Assembly (NCBI GenBank): GCA_036346405.1 | Contig: CM070546.1 | Coordinates: 111,169,684 to 111,233,683, forward strand | Length of the DNA: 64,000 nucleotides | Direction: 5' to 3' | From: Phyllostachys edulis | Taxonomy: Eukaryota; Streptophyta; Magnoliopsida; Poales; Poaceae | Shown: positions 46,336 through 58,919 of the stretch, one piece after another | Position numbering within the stretch: position 1 is the stretch's first letter | How the letters are laid out: every line of letters starts with the position of its first letter | Program-made: the position numbers and the translations under genes | The notes under the pieces: generated by a model | The model's database searches: none | Seen by the model: only the letters and a program-made list of their open reading frames with translations | What the model was told of the DNA's origin: nothing

Positions 46336-48537
46336 AAGACACGACTTCTCTAGTTTGTCCCAAGCATATATCTATGCCACCGCCACTACCTTAGGTAAGC
46401 AGCCTAGAGCACGTGCCAAGGCCTTTACAATGCGCCATCCCACCACAGTCCACCCCTGTTAAGGTTTCAGATCCCTCCTTGGATAGAAATCCATGAGAGT
46501 TTGTAGGGGCCCCTCTTACGCCATGGGACTAACGAGGTCATATCGACCACCATCCGAGATGGACCCACACAATCCATGGATCGACTGTGATGGCACTTTG
46601 CAAATTATTCACCAGTCCCACCCATACTTGGGACATGTGGTAGTACGATTGTGGCATAGCCCATTATAGGCATAGCATCATACACTCAAGACCGGTCCTT
46701 AATCGACTTGGGCAACTTTCCAACAAACCCATGGGCTTCAACCCTAACCGAGATTGAGCCTGCATTGACATGCACCAACCAAGCAACCATTTCGCCCAAG
46801 TACAAACCATTATTTTATTTTATTTTGTTTTCAAATCTTTTCCAAGAGTCCATGGTAAAACAATACCATAACTTAATTTTAAACAAGATTTGAATCGTTG
46901 GCTAAATTCCCCAAATGAAACATTTTGGTCTAAGCATGTCTTGGCATAACATTTTCAAATGATCCTAGTTCATACTAATGTATCAACCAGGTTTTGTCTA
47001 TGGTGACAATGTATTTGATTCAATCATCAACTTTGGCCATACAAGGAATTTAGGTGTATCTATGAATTTAAAACAGAATTTAAATTATCTTGAATATAAA
47101 TAAGCATGCAATAATAATTTAAAATGTAATATGAATAATTTTAAATAATGGGTGTAATATGATCAAGAATGTAACTTGCCTTGCTTAATGGATTATTCTC
47201 AGACGATGTTGAAATCCGGTCGTCCAAAGTCGTCGAAATCTATACGCGTAAACGATCCGAATTCAAATAATATTCAAATAAAATCCAAATAAAATCCAAA
47301 AATTATAACATAAATACTGCTAGGAAGGTATCGACTTTTTATGAATTTAGGAAGTTGAATCGACGGAATCGGAGTTCGTATGAGGAGAAACGAAATTCGA
47401 AGGTTGAATGTTACATGAAATAATAAAATTCCGAAAATTGTACTATTCATCGGAAATTATGGTTTCGGATGACTGGAAACAAAGAAAGAGTTTTAGGTCC
47501 AAGGCGAGGAAGTACGACGTTGAACGCGTTGAGGCAAACTCATCGGTGTAGACGGCACAGCCAGATGACCTTCGATGGCGACGCAGTTTGACGGAGAAAA
47601 CTATCGGCGACGACGGCGACGGCGGCTATGGGCAAACGGAGAGGAGTTAGCGGATGAGGTTTGCGGCGATTTGAATAGGATAACGCGGGAATGCAACGCC
47701 GCCTCGGTTAGTGGAAAGTGCACGGTTGGTAAGCGGTGGCAACGACGCATAAAATGGACTAAATAATTAACGGAAATTAAATAAAATCGAAAAATTATGA
47801 AATAAATACTGGGAATAGTAGGTGAATTTAGATGAATTTAGGTGAAGGAATTGATGGATTTGGAGTTTGCATGTGAGAGAACGATTTTTGGAAAGAATAA
47901 AATTGTTATGTACAAAATAGAGTACAAACTAGAAAATTTCACTGTTCATGGTTTTCTTCCAGCGAACAGAACATTGCTCACATGTTGGCATCTTGCACGG
48001 TCGGAATGGTGGTGCTCGGACAGCGACAACGACGAGGGGAGGGAAGCATCACGGAGAGTTCGACGATGCGAAGCCAGGGGTGGAGACGATGCGACCGGCG
48101 CTAGCTCGACGGCGACGTAATTCGCAATAGAAGAAGCTTCGGCCTAAGGTTTGGATGGCGACATTGCCGGCGAACGACGGCGTTCCGACGGCCGGCGATG
48201 GGTGGAATGGATAGAGGGGATGACGGGGATGCCGGTGCTCACCTCGGTTGTGGAGGAACATGCACGGATGGCCGGAGGCGAGGACGACGACGTCGGCGCG
48301 TGGGCTCACGGTGGCGACGGTGTTCGACGATGCTCGGCGAAGGTGAGGAGCACGGCGCAGAACGTCGCGAGGCGGCTAGCGGTGTGGTCGATGGTACGGG
48401 GCTTCACCGTAGAGGACGAATTGACCGATGAACGACGTTCGCCTCGAACTTCAACCTCCAAATTCGGCCAAACCATTGGGAGAGGGAGGAGAGATTTTGA
48501 GGGTGGGTTGAGTGAGAGGAGGGCACCTCGTGCTCCC

Positions 48538-48544
48538 TTATATA
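48538..48544 (-). promoter_or_regulatory. TATA box of element F 3' LTR
   Basis: Minus strand CCTATATAAGG. About 85 bp downstream an ATG starts a short frame of no known family. Confidence 0.6.
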
Positions 48545-49558
48545 GGGGCGGAGGAAGCCGAATCGCTGGGAATGCGAAGAGCTACGGACGACGATTTGGT
48601 TGCGAAATGAAACGATTAAATTAATCTGCGTGTGATGGGGAAACGTGCAATGGAAGGTCTTTGCGGCGTGCGTGACGTTAATACGGACGTTTCGCTTCGA
48701 CGGAATCAATTTTGATGGCTTGAGTGAAGAGAAAAGGGAGAGAGGTGGTGGCACCATTAATGGAGCTCTGAGCTCGGTTGTAGCAATTGGAGCAAAGAGG
48801 AGAGAGAGGAGGGGCGCTGGTGGCGCGGGGAGGATGCGGCGATGAGTGGCGGCGGAGATGGCGGGTCGGCCATGGGGTATGTGGTGCTGCCATGGGCTCT
48901 TGTCTACTTTGAGAAGAAAACCAACAGAGAAGATAACTCACGTGAGGAAGAAGAAGATAGGAGAGAGAAAGACAAAGAATAAAGGAATAAAGAAAGGAAC
49001 ATTATTGATTGTATGCAAAGATGGAAAGTGGCAGCACATGCATTGGGAACTTTGATGTTAAGTGTGCTTGGGTTGGAGCAATGTGAGGAGGGTGACCCAA
49101 TGGGAAGTGGCTGGCCACGTGAAATTTTTTTTTATTTTATTTTTTTTTATTTTCGAAATTAATTCAGATTTAAGTAATAAATAAATACAATTTTAGAAGA
49201 TAGCAAATGGAGTTCAAAAATTCTAGAAAAATTCTCAAAAATTTCTATAATTATGTTGAACTTAATAAAAATAATTACAACTTAAATGGTAACAGTTTTT
49301 GCACATAATTTATTTTGGCTTTAAAATAATTAGGGATAGTTTTTTTAAAAAAAATCTCGAAAATTTTAGAAATTAATTAATTTTATTTTTCAACTTTAAC
49401 TAAAATAAAACTTCAAAAACTTTAATAAATTTTACTTTTGACTTTTAAAACTTCAGAAATTCAAATAAAGCAATCAAACTCTTTCAAATTTCAGAAAATC
49501 CAATAAAATAATAACTTTATTCACTTTTATTTTGGTAACAGAACTTTGGGCTGTTACA

Positions 49559-49584
49559 AACTACCCCCCTTAAAAAGAATCTCG
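49559..49584 (-). other. Polypurine tract of element F
   Basis: Minus strand CTTTTTAAGGGGGGTAGTT directly before the 3' LTR. Confidence 0.75.
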
Positions 49585-49697
49585 TCCCCGAGATTCGGAG
49601 TGGCTAGAAAGAAAACTGGGGATACAAGGTTGCCAACTGGAGTTGTCGTTGTCTGCCTTCTACTCTTCATCGGACAGGGGCTGAGATGTGATGTTGT

Positions 49698-50620
49698 TCA
49701 GATGTCTCCTTCCAAAATTCTACTATTTCCTGTTTGCTTGCATAGTATTGCCCTTTTTAACTTCAGAGTTGCTGTCTGCTGCTTCTTTGGACATTTATTG
49801 GCATAATGTCCCATATCCTGACAATTGAAGCATTGTATTCCTGCCCTTGATGTTTTGTTCTGCTGAGACTGGCCACCCTTGATGTTGAGGGATATCTGCG
49901 TCGGTGGATGTGGTGTTGATCCTGGAGTCATGAGTGCGGTCATCGTTGGTGCTTGGTTGGGTTGGGGTTGAATCACACGAGCCTTGGAGTTTCTTGCAAC
50001 ATTCTTCTCTTGATCTACCATCTTCCTTTTGTGAAGATTGTCCGTCTTGGGTTTGACTTGGCCTAATTCGCTTATCGATTCTTGAGCTTCTTCAGATCGA
50101 CTTGGTTCACTTGGCTTCTTATGACAAAGTGAGATATTCTTGCTACTTGATGTGTCGTCGATATTCTTCGATCCAGACTCGGTGTTGAGGTTGTTTGCGG
50201 TGTCAAGAGTGCTTGTAAGGGGCATTGTTGGACAAAGTGTCCTTCTTTGCCACAGTGATAACAAACCCGATGCTGGATTGCCCTTTTTCTGGGACACTTG
50301 CTGAAACGGTGTCCGATGAGACCGCATCAACACAAGTAATTTCTTGTTCGGTTTTCCTTTACGGGGACATGTAAGCAACGTGTCCTTGTCCACCACAGAT
50401 GAAACGAAAATATACTTCCAAATGTGGCATCTTACAGGATGAGGTGGGTTTGCTCCTTCATGGCGAGAACCTTCTGGTGACTTATCTTTGGATAACTCTT
50501 CACAGAACTGCTCTTGAAGTGCTGCAGCTGTACTAGATGAGGAGACATTGTTGACATCCATTCGCTGCATTATCTGTTGCATCACCGAGTCCGGTAATGA
50601 GAAACCGGTTCAAACTCGGA
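49698..50620 (-). pseudogene. gag remnant of element F with zinc knuckles in two frames
   Basis: The only coding sequence in the 1.68-kb interior. A 295-residue frame ends with a zinc knuckle CFNCQDMGHYANKC. Two further knuckles are readable in another frame near 50235-50320 (CYHCGKEGHFVQQC and CGLIGHRFSKC), so there is at least one frameshift. No capsid domain of full length, protease, RT, RNase H or integrase. This matches the class described as terminal-repeat retrotransposons with GAG (TR-GAG) or large retrotransposon derivatives, which need another element's enzymes. The stretch 50620-51220 is leader without features. Confidence 0.75.
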
Positions 50621-51221
50621 GGGTTTCTGTTTGCCAAACTTTGGTTGGCTTCGTTATTGGCATTTCCAGGGACATTGTTGTTTTGGTTGGTTCCATTTCC
50701 CGAGCGACAGTGTTCACCATCGAGGGTTATTCCAAAGATTTAGGAAAGGGACAAAGGATAGGAAGAGACAAATATGAAGAACTAAGGATAGAGCGAAACA
50801 ACACTCCCAAACGAAAGAACCAACTCAAAAGCATCATACAACGTTCTATCGATTGTAAATCGTAAATTGGTGAAACGACTCAATACACGTAATGAGTCTT
50901 GACAACTTAGACTATATGGCTTGGTGACATCGCATCTTCGCTTCGGGATCTTCGATGATTCTTGTATGACGATACTCCTTTGACAGCTTCATGCCTTGCA
51001 ATCTTGAACGTAAGGGTTAATAATCGTGTTGACCATTATAGAGATTTTCAAGGGAAAGAGGATCCATTTAACAATACAAAAAAAATGGTGAAAAGAGAAT
51101 TAGGTAAGAAATAAGATAGATGACCAAGATGAGGAGAGAACAAATTATTTTTCTTGTTATATAAAATAAGTTTTGAAGTTTTTAACTAACGGCCATTCTA
51201 ACTAGGTCACGACCTACAGTC

Positions 51222-51239
51222 GATATGGCTCTGATACCA
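51222..51239 (-). other. Primer-binding site of element F
   Basis: Minus strand TGGTATCAGAGCCATATC, three bases from the LTR end at 51243; perfect 12-base tRNA-Met complement. Confidence 0.9.
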
Positions 51240-51869
51240 TCTTGTAAGACCCGGGATTAACACTCCCGAATCCTCTCAGGCATTTCGAACTAGTCCCATG
51301 ATCGAGAGCTAGTTCACACAAGAAACAAATATGGTAACAAAATCATATCACAACTTTATTAATAAATAAACAACAGAGTTGATTACAAAGGAGGTTTACA
51401 TGCCAATAATAAAATAAACACAATGAAGCAAAGGAGTAGTAGTAGACCCAACGATTCGCCACAGCAATCGATCGGGAAGCGCCTAGTCGTCGAGATCCAC
51501 ACCGTAGCAAAGTCCTTCTCCTCTGAAATTTGTTTGCATTAAGCAAGAATGAGCACAACTACCGTGCTCGCAAGTTACACCATCAAGTAATGTAATGACA
51601 TGCATATATGGATATCTCAAAGGAAAGCTTAATATGGTTGAATTTGCATAAAACATCATTTTCGTAAATACTTGTACTAAGTTCCAAAGCGCTTATTCTA
51701 TAACTAAAATTCATTTTATAAATCAATTTTATAGTCGATAACATTCACACATGAATGGTGAAGGATACCCTCCTATCACAAGGCTTCTGCCCAATTCCCA
51801 TTTGCATAATCCATTTGATGAAGTCTTTTGAAACCAAAACCAAAATCTAACTTTGAGCAGCTTCACCAA

Positions 51870-51935
51870 GATGTCCTTAACTGTGACACGGCTATTCAAT
51901 AGATTTACACTCTGCAGAGGTTGTACAACTTACCC
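51870..51935 (-). other. Conserved LTR palindrome cluster, copy in F 5' LTR
   Basis: CTATTC-AATAG at 51892-51902 with CTCTGCAGAG following. Lies in the part of the 5' LTR that ends in the transcript leader. Confidence 0.75.
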
Positions 51936-54152
51936 ACAAGACACGACTTCTCTAGTTTGTCCCATATATCTATGCCACCGCCACTACCTTAGGTAAGCGG
52001 CCTAGAGCACGTGCAAGGCCTTTACAATGCGCCATCCCACCACAGTCCACCCGTTAAGGTTTCATCCCTCCTTGGATAGAAATCCGCAGAGTTTGTAGGG
52101 GCCCCTCTTACGCCGATGGGACTAACGAGGTCATATCGACCACCATCCGAGATGGACCCACACAATCCATGGATCGACCGTGATGGCACTTTGCAAATTA
52201 TTCAGCCAGGTCCCGACCCATACTTGGGACATGTGGTAGTACGATTGTGGCATAGCCCATTATAGGCATAGCATCATACACTCGAAGACCGGTCCTTAAC
52301 TGACTTGGGCAACTTTCCAACAAACCCATGGGCTTCAACCCTAACCGAGATTGAGCCCGTGCATTGACATGCACCAACCAAGCAACCATTTCGCCCAAGT
52401 ACAAACCATTATTTTATTTTATTTTGTTTTCAAATCTTTTCCAAGAGTCCATGGTAAAACAATACCATAACTTAATTTTAAACAAGATTTGAATCGTTGG
52501 CTAAATTCCCCAAATGAAACATTTTGGTCTAAGCATGTCTTGGCATAACATTTTCAAATGATCCTAGTTCATACTAATGTATCAACCAGGTTTTGTCTAT
52601 GGTGACAATGTATTTGATTCAATCATCAACTTTGGCCATACAAGGGAATTTAGGTGTATCTATGAATTTAAAACAGGAATTTAAATTATCAATATAAATA
52701 AGCATGCAATAATAATTTAAAATGAATATGAATAATTTTAAATAATGGGTGTAATATGATCAAGAATGTAACTTGCCTTGCTTAATGGATTATTCTCGGG
52801 CGATGTTGAAATCCGGTCGTCCAAAGTCGTCGAAATCTATACGCCGTAAGCGATCCGAATTCAAATAATATTCAAATAAAATCCAAATAAAATCCAAAAA
52901 TTATAACATAAATACTGCTAGGAAGGTATCGACTTTTTATGAATTTAGGAAGTTGAATCGACGGAATCGGAGTTCGTATGAGGAGAAACGAAATTCGGAA
53001 GGTTGAATGTTACATGAAATAATAAAATTCCGAAAATTGTACTATTCATCGGAAATTATGGTTTCGGATGACCGGAAACAAAGAAAGAGTTTTAGGTCCA
53101 AGGCGAGGAAGTACGACGTTGAACGCGTTGAGGCAAACTCATCGGTGTAGACAACACACCAGATGACCTTCGATGGCGGCGCTAGCTTGATTCGGAGAAA
53201 ACTATCGGCGGTGACGGACGGACGGCGTTGCGGGCAAACGGAGAGGAGTTAGCGGATGAGGTTTGCGGCGATTTGAATAGGATAACGCGAAATGCAACGC
53301 CGCCTCGGTTGGGGTGGAAAGTGCACGGTTGGTAACGGTGGCAACGACGCATAAAATGGACTAAATAATTAACGGAAATTAAATAAAATCGAAAAATTAT
53401 GAAATAAATACTGGGAATAGTAGGTGAATTTAGATGAATTTAGGTGAAGGAATTGATGGATTTGGAGTTTGCATGTGAGAGAACGATTTTTGGAAAGAAT
53501 AAAATTGTTATGTACAAAATAGAGTACAAACTAGAAAATTTCACTGTTCATGGTTTTCTTCCAGCGAACAGAACATTGCTCACATGTTGGCATCTTGCAC
53601 GGTCGGAATGGTGGTGCTCGGACAGCGACAACGACGAGGGGAGGGAAGCATCACGGAGAGTTCGACGATGCGAAGCCAGGGGTGGAGACGATGCGACCGG
53701 CGCTAGCTCGACGGCGACGTAATTCGCAATAGAAGAAGCTTCGGCCTAAGGTTTGGATGGCGACATTGCCGGCGAACGACGGCGTTCCGACGGCCGGCGA
53801 TGGGTGGAATGGATAGAGGGGATGACGGGGATGCCGGTGCTCACCTCGGTTGTGGAGGAACATGCACGGATGGCCGGAGGCGAGGACGACGACGTCGGCG
53901 CGGCGTGGGCTCACGGTGGCGACGGTGCTCCGACGATGCTCCGGCGAAGGTGAGGGGAGCACGGCGCAGAACGTCGCGAGGCGGTTAGCGGTGTGGTCGA
54001 TGGTACCGGGGCTTCACCGTAGAGGACGCAATTGACCGATGAACGACGTTCGGCCCTCGAACTTCAACCTCCAAATTCGGCCAAACCATTGGGAGAGGGG
54101 AGGAGAGATTTTGAGGGTGGGTTGAGTGAGAGGAGGGGCACCTCGTGCTCCC

Positions 54153-54159
54153 TTATATA
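54153..54159 (-). promoter_or_regulatory. TATA box of element F 5' LTR
   Basis: Minus strand CCTATATAAGG, identical to the box in the 3' LTR; the likely promoter of F. Confidence 0.6.
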
Positions 54160-55175
54160 GGGGCGGAGGAAGCCGAATCGTTGGGAATGCGAAGAGCTAC
54201 GGACGATGATTTGGTTGCTAAATGAAACGATTAAATTAATCTGCGTGTGATGGGGAAGCGTGCAATGGAAGGTGCTTTGCGGCGTGCGTGGCGTTATCGG
54301 ACGTTTAAGCTTCGACGGAATCAATTTTGATGGCTTGAGTGAAGAGAAAAGGGAGAGAGGTGGTGGCGACCATTAATGGAGCTCTGAGCTCGGTTGTAGC
54401 AATTGGAGCAAAGAGGAGAGAAGAGGAGGCGTGGTGGCGCGGGGAGGATGCGCGCAAGGTGAGTGGCGGCGGAGATGGCGGGTCGGCCATGGGGTATGTG
54501 GTGCTGCCATGGGCTGCTGTCTACTTTGAGAAGAAAACCAACAGAGAAGATAACTCACGTGAGGAAGAAGAAGATAGGAGAGAGAAAGACAAAGAATAAA
54601 GGAATAAAGAAAGGAACATTATTGATTGTATGCAAAGATGGAAAGTGGCAGCACATGCATTGGGAACTTTGATGTTAAGTGTGCTTGGGTTGGAGCAATG
54701 TGAGGAGGGTGACCCAATGGGAAGTGGCTGGCCACGTGAAATTTTTTAATTTTATTTTTTTTATTTTCGAAATTAATTCAGATTTAAGTAATAAATAAAT
54801 ACAATTTTAGAAGATAGCAAATGGAGTTCAAAAATTCTAGAAAAATTCTCAAAAATTTCTATAATTATGTTGAACTTAATAAAAATAATTACAACTTAAA
54901 TGGTAACAGTTTTTGCACATAATTTATTTTGGCTTTAAAATAATTAGGGATAGTTTTTTTAAAAAAAATCTCAGAAAATTTTAGAAATTAATTAATTTTT
55001 ATTTTTCAACTTTAACTAAAATAAAACTTCAAAAACTTTAATAAATTTTACTTTTGACTTTTAAAACTTCGAAAATTCAAATAAAGCAATCAAACTCTTT
55101 CAAATTTCGTAAAATCCAATAAAATAATAACTTTATTCACTTTTATTTTGGTAATGAACTTTGGGCATGTTATGA

Positions 55176-55371
55176 CCAAGATTTCTCATGAGAGATAGAG
55201 AGAGAGAGCGACTGGAAGAATCGAGAGGAATCCAAGAGGAAGAGGGAACGGTTGCAAGACAGATGGTTATATTTTTTTAATTGAACCTAGGTCCATCGAT
55301 CGGTTCCACACATTACAGCAAATTTTCCAAACTTAGACCCCTTCCTACGTGTCAAGTTTAGACCCCCTTAA
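55176..55371 (-). pseudogene. Reticulon pseudogene, start codon and 5' leader cut off by F
   Basis: Directly right of F the minus strand reads ATG AGA AAT CTT GG (55176-55189), which joins in frame to the first codons left of F (SFTDFATDAA) if F is taken out. Upstream of this ATG is a CT-rich leader ((GA)n at 55192-55209 on the plus strand), typical of plant 5' untranslated regions. That this ATG is the native start is inference. Confidence 0.6.
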
Positions 55372-56412
55372 GGCCTTGTTTGGCTAGTGGGGAAATTTAT
55401 CCATAGGAGAAACAATCCAAGGGGAGATTAGGTGAATCCCTCTCCCTCCACCCAATCCCCTCCCACCTTGGATTTAATCCCCTCCCACCTTGGATCTAAT
55501 CCCTTGATTTGTTTGGGAAAATGGTTAGATAAGTAGGGATTGCATATATTAAAAAATCTGAAAGAAAAAAATAGAAAATTCCAAAAACAAAATTAAAAAA
55601 TTGGAACAATTAAGAAAAATTTCCAAAACCAAAGCCCATAGCCTTCTCTCTCTCTAACCTGCCCCTTTCCCTTCTCTCTCCATCTTCCTCCCCATCCTTG
55701 CCATGGCATTCTTCTCCCACCACCATCTGCAGCAGCCACACCTTGTGGCCTTGCTGCCAGCCAGTGCCTCCCTCCTTCAGGAACCCGCTGTCGGCGACGG
55801 TCAATGGCCAGATCCCGACGCCTCTCGCCTTCTTCAACCCACTGCCCCCAAGAGCCGCCGCCTCCTCCTCAGGATGCCGCCGCCCCTAAGTTCCTTTGCT
55901 CCAGATCGAGAGCTTCTAACAATGATCGGGAGCTTCTCTGTGACTAGGAGCTCCTCTGCCCCGAGCCACGAACTGGAGCTCCTTGGCTCCTCTTCCTCTG
56001 CCCTGGGCCGCCTCGACGCCCGGGCCACCCCGATGATGCCTCTACCCCGAGCTTCTCCGCGAATGGGAGCTCCTTCGCCCGAGTGCTGATCGGGAGCTCC
56101 TTTGCTCCCCGCTCCTCTGCCTCGAGGCCCGACCAGGAGCTTCTTTGCTCCTCGACTGGGAGCTCCTTTGGTCCTCCGCCCCAAGCTCCTCCGCCACCTC
56201 CGTGACCGGGAGCTCCTCTGCATCTTGGCGAAGTCGCAAAGGGAAGAAGAAACACGCCTCGACCGAGTGGGAAGAAACCCTCGTGGATCGACCGGGAACG
56301 GGCCATGATTTTTCGATCCCTAGCTTCATCCAAGTGCTGCTTCAAGCTGGTCCGGGAATTATATCCCGGCTGGGATGTTCCCCGGTCAATCCCAACACTT
56401 CCAAACAAGCCC
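55372..56412. mobile_element. Non-autonomous PIF/Harbinger-like element with GC-rich filler
   Basis: Ends GGCCTTGTTTGG (55372) and CCAAACAAGCCC (to 56412), flanked by TAA on both sides (55369-55371 and 56413-56415), as in PIF/Harbinger and Tourist elements. Subterminal parts carry GGGGATT / AATCCCC words and a 22-bp tandem repeat at 55460-55505. The middle (55630-56300) is GC-rich with many GGGAGCTCCT boxes; its frames (such as 55703-56089) are Ser/Pro/Arg-rich and resemble no known protein. Confidence 0.75.
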
Positions 56413-56415
56413 TAA

Positions 56416-57250
56416 AGAGGTCTCAACGCTCGAGGCCCTCCCTTCAATCTCTCTTTCACGGCAAAATGAAAGATGATACGGCAAAAGAGACCGAGACAAA
56501 TCTTGTCGTAGCCTCTGCCTCTACTTTTTTTTGTGAGAGAAAAGGGAGCTTTACTAATTAAACAGGGTTAGGCTTACAATCCTCGTTAATGAGGTTCACG
56601 ATACAATGGAGTATCAGCAAACCAAACAGCGGTTACAGCACTATGTCTTGTAACCCTATTCTGCTCCGAGGAGTGCTATACACGACGTTTTCACGTTTGA
56701 TTCTTGTATAACGCACCCGAGGAGGAAGAGGAGGCACGGAGGAGGGAGGCGACGCACGGCGCCAGCCGGAGGAGGAAGAGGAGGCGCGGAGGAGGGAGGC
56801 GGCGCACGGGACCGGTCGGAGGAGGTGGTGGAAGGCGCTCAGGCCGATCGGAGGAGGGGGATGAGGCGCGCGGGGATGGCCAGGACGATCTGACGGCCAC
56901 GGTGCCTCGTGACGCTGCCTGGGGAGGAGGAGGCCACGCCTGGGCTAGCCATCGAGGAGGTGGCGGCGAAGCGAGGCGAGGCGGCCCACGAGCAACGGGC
57001 AACATGGGCAAGCTCGAGGAGGCGGCGGAGGCGGCCGAAGGGAAGGTGGGCTCACGGGCCTCCTTCTCACTGGGCGATCTCCACTGGCGCACAAAGCCGA
57101 TCGATGGCCATCTGTCTTTCCCATCACTCTTCCCAGGCCCAGCTCCTATTTCTCCCCTAGCTTTCCCCTCTCTAAAACACACGGGCACACACACACTGAC
57201 AGCTGCTCTTTGCATCTCCAGTCAGATGTGCTGATTACCATTGAAGAGAA
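56416..57250. other. Unassigned GC-rich DNA with 50-bp repeats
   Basis: 56570-56700 has no coding likeness. 56712-56880 is a tandem of about 50-bp units rich in GGAGGAGGAAGAGGAGGC. Both strands are open for about 175 residues across 56690-57234, which is expected of such composition; neither product resembles a known family. Left border of the Helitron candidate at 57251. Confidence 0.45.
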
Positions 57251-57254
57251 CTAG

Positions 57255-58030
57255 AAGGTGACCCGCGCCATTGGAGCGGCTACGACTGGTGTTAGGGGAG
57301 AGGAAAGCAGGAATTTTTATCGAGTGATTATATGCGTGAAATAGCAATGGCTATTGTTTGTTAGGTTTGGTTTTTATACGATGTAAGCTTGTAAACGTAA
57401 GGAAGGAAAAACATATGTGATATAAAAAGGAAAAGTAGAATATTTTGGTTGCTGCATAAACAATATGAGGACATAAAGTTTGCAAACGCAATAACCAGTA
57501 GCATGGTTGGCAGAAGAGGTTACGGTTTAAAATGGTGAACAAATGTTCAGCATGTTTGAAGCATGTGAACTTAATGTAAACGAAGCTCAATAGACACTGA
57601 TAAATAAAGAAGGATAACAGTTTCGCTAGTGTTCACTGGACTCGTAAATGTCTTTTTATTCTATTTATATAGCTATATCAACTAAAATACTATATAGTCA
57701 GCATAGGTAAGAGTTTGTAGAATCGGAAGCCATACCAGTGTGAGCTTCCATGCTAGGTTTAACATCAGTAATATCTAAACTTTGATTGCTAATTTGCAAA
57801 CTTCAATGATTTATCCAGAAATCGTCTGCTGATATGAAAGTCTCGTAATCACTATGGGGGAAAAACATGAAATAATCTATGTCAATAAAAAACACACAGC
57901 GTACAGGCAAGATAAATGTATATAGGGTGCAAATGAGCAAAATTTATAATAACTACGCATGGAAGGTGCGTGATGTTTTAATTTTTCCGAAGGATACTGA
58001 TATAGATACCTATATACATCTAAACCACAA
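57255..58030. other. AT-rich interior, no gene recognised
   Basis: Frames are short and AT-driven; no repeats or RNA genes seen. Confidence 0.5.
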
Positions 58031-58033
58031 ACT

Positions 58034-58560
58034 AAACTCAACATATAAAAAATCTCAAAACACAAAAGATACGATAGCACTAAATAAAAATATCATGTGG
58101 AGACTGACCTAGTTGAACTTAGCCTAAAATGGAACTATCTGCATGTAGACTCTGGGGCATGATTCTGTAAGCTTTGAAGTGGACCGTACAGAAAACTATA
58201 AAGAAATGTTACTATATTAGGTAGTAGTCATGTTTTTTTTAGGTTTTCACTATCTTAATCTGAGCAGAAGTAGTTGAAGCACACGAAAGCATTATAGAAA
58301 AAATAAAAACATCTAAAATACGATACCGCTAAATAAAAAGTATCATGTGGAGAATTATTTAGCTGAACTTAGGCATAAATGGAATTATCTTCATGTAGAC
58401 TTTGGGGCGTGTTTCTGTAGCCTTTGAAGTGAAATATACAAAGAACTATAAAGCAATGTTACTATATTAGTCAGTAGGCATGGGTTTGTTAGGTTTTCAC
58501 AACCCAAATTTGAGTAGAAGTACTTGAAGCACATGAAAGCATGTAAGACAATCCCGAAAT
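58034..58560. repeat. Direct duplication, about 262-bp unit, two diverged copies
   Basis: 58034-58296 and 58297-58560 align by eye over their length (TATCATGTGGAGA, CATGTAGACT, GAAGCAC boxes in the same order), with many substitutions. Confidence 0.75.
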
Positions 58561-58919
58561 TCTCAATCAAAGAGACCCTAAAGGATATGTAGAATTTTAC
58601 TCTGTACTTTAGAGGCCAAACCATTTCGACATAACATATATCATATACAATACAATAGTTTTTAGCATGATCTCTGGCAACTTTGATCTAACTACGAAGA
58701 AAGAGGTGAAAATGGGCTAAAAGATAATAACAAAAGAGAGATAACTTTCGACAATTGAACAAAACTTTTATATATCGACCGGAACTGGCTTTGAACTTTC
58801 ATATCTAGATTTAGCTCCACTTTCACTTTCATATCAGGCAAGTCGAACTTAGAATATATAATATAATTTTGGACAATTTTACTTGAATTGCCAGGTAACA
58901 ATAAAAAGCTATCCTTTAG

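Larger units (their letters stand above)
45635..49558 (-). mobile_element. 3' LTR of element F
   Basis: 3.92 kb, TGTAAGACCC to GTTACA in plus coordinates. A polypurine tract follows on its right. Pairs with 51243-55175. Contains the hairpin (45944-45962), palindrome cluster (46268-46335) and a minus-strand TATA box (48538-48544). Frames at 47575-48845 on both strands recur in the other LTR, change length with indels, and are not genes. Confidence 0.93.
51243..55175 (-). mobile_element. 5' LTR of element F
   Basis: 3.93 kb partner of 45635-49558. Its outer end reads TGTTATGA rather than TGTTACA. Flanks CCAG (left of F) and CCAAG (right of F) look like one 5-bp target duplication with a one-base loss. 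Hairpin at 51551-51569, palindrome cluster at 51870-51935, TATA box at 54153-54159. It differs from the 3' LTR mainly by one- to few-base indels. Confidence 0.92.

Noticed and set aside
47842..48624. Open frames repeated in both LTRs of F (such as 47842-48120 and 53444-53722)
   Set aside because: One 92-residue frame is identical in the two copies, but others differ in length through indels and have no known domain. They lie downstream of the polyadenylation side or antisense to the LTR promoter. Possible LTR-encoded peptide, but not supported.
56690..57234. Open frames of about 175 residues on both strands
   Set aside because: GGAGGA-type repeats give open frames on both strands; products are Pro/Ser- or Glu/Gly/Arg-rich without family likeness.
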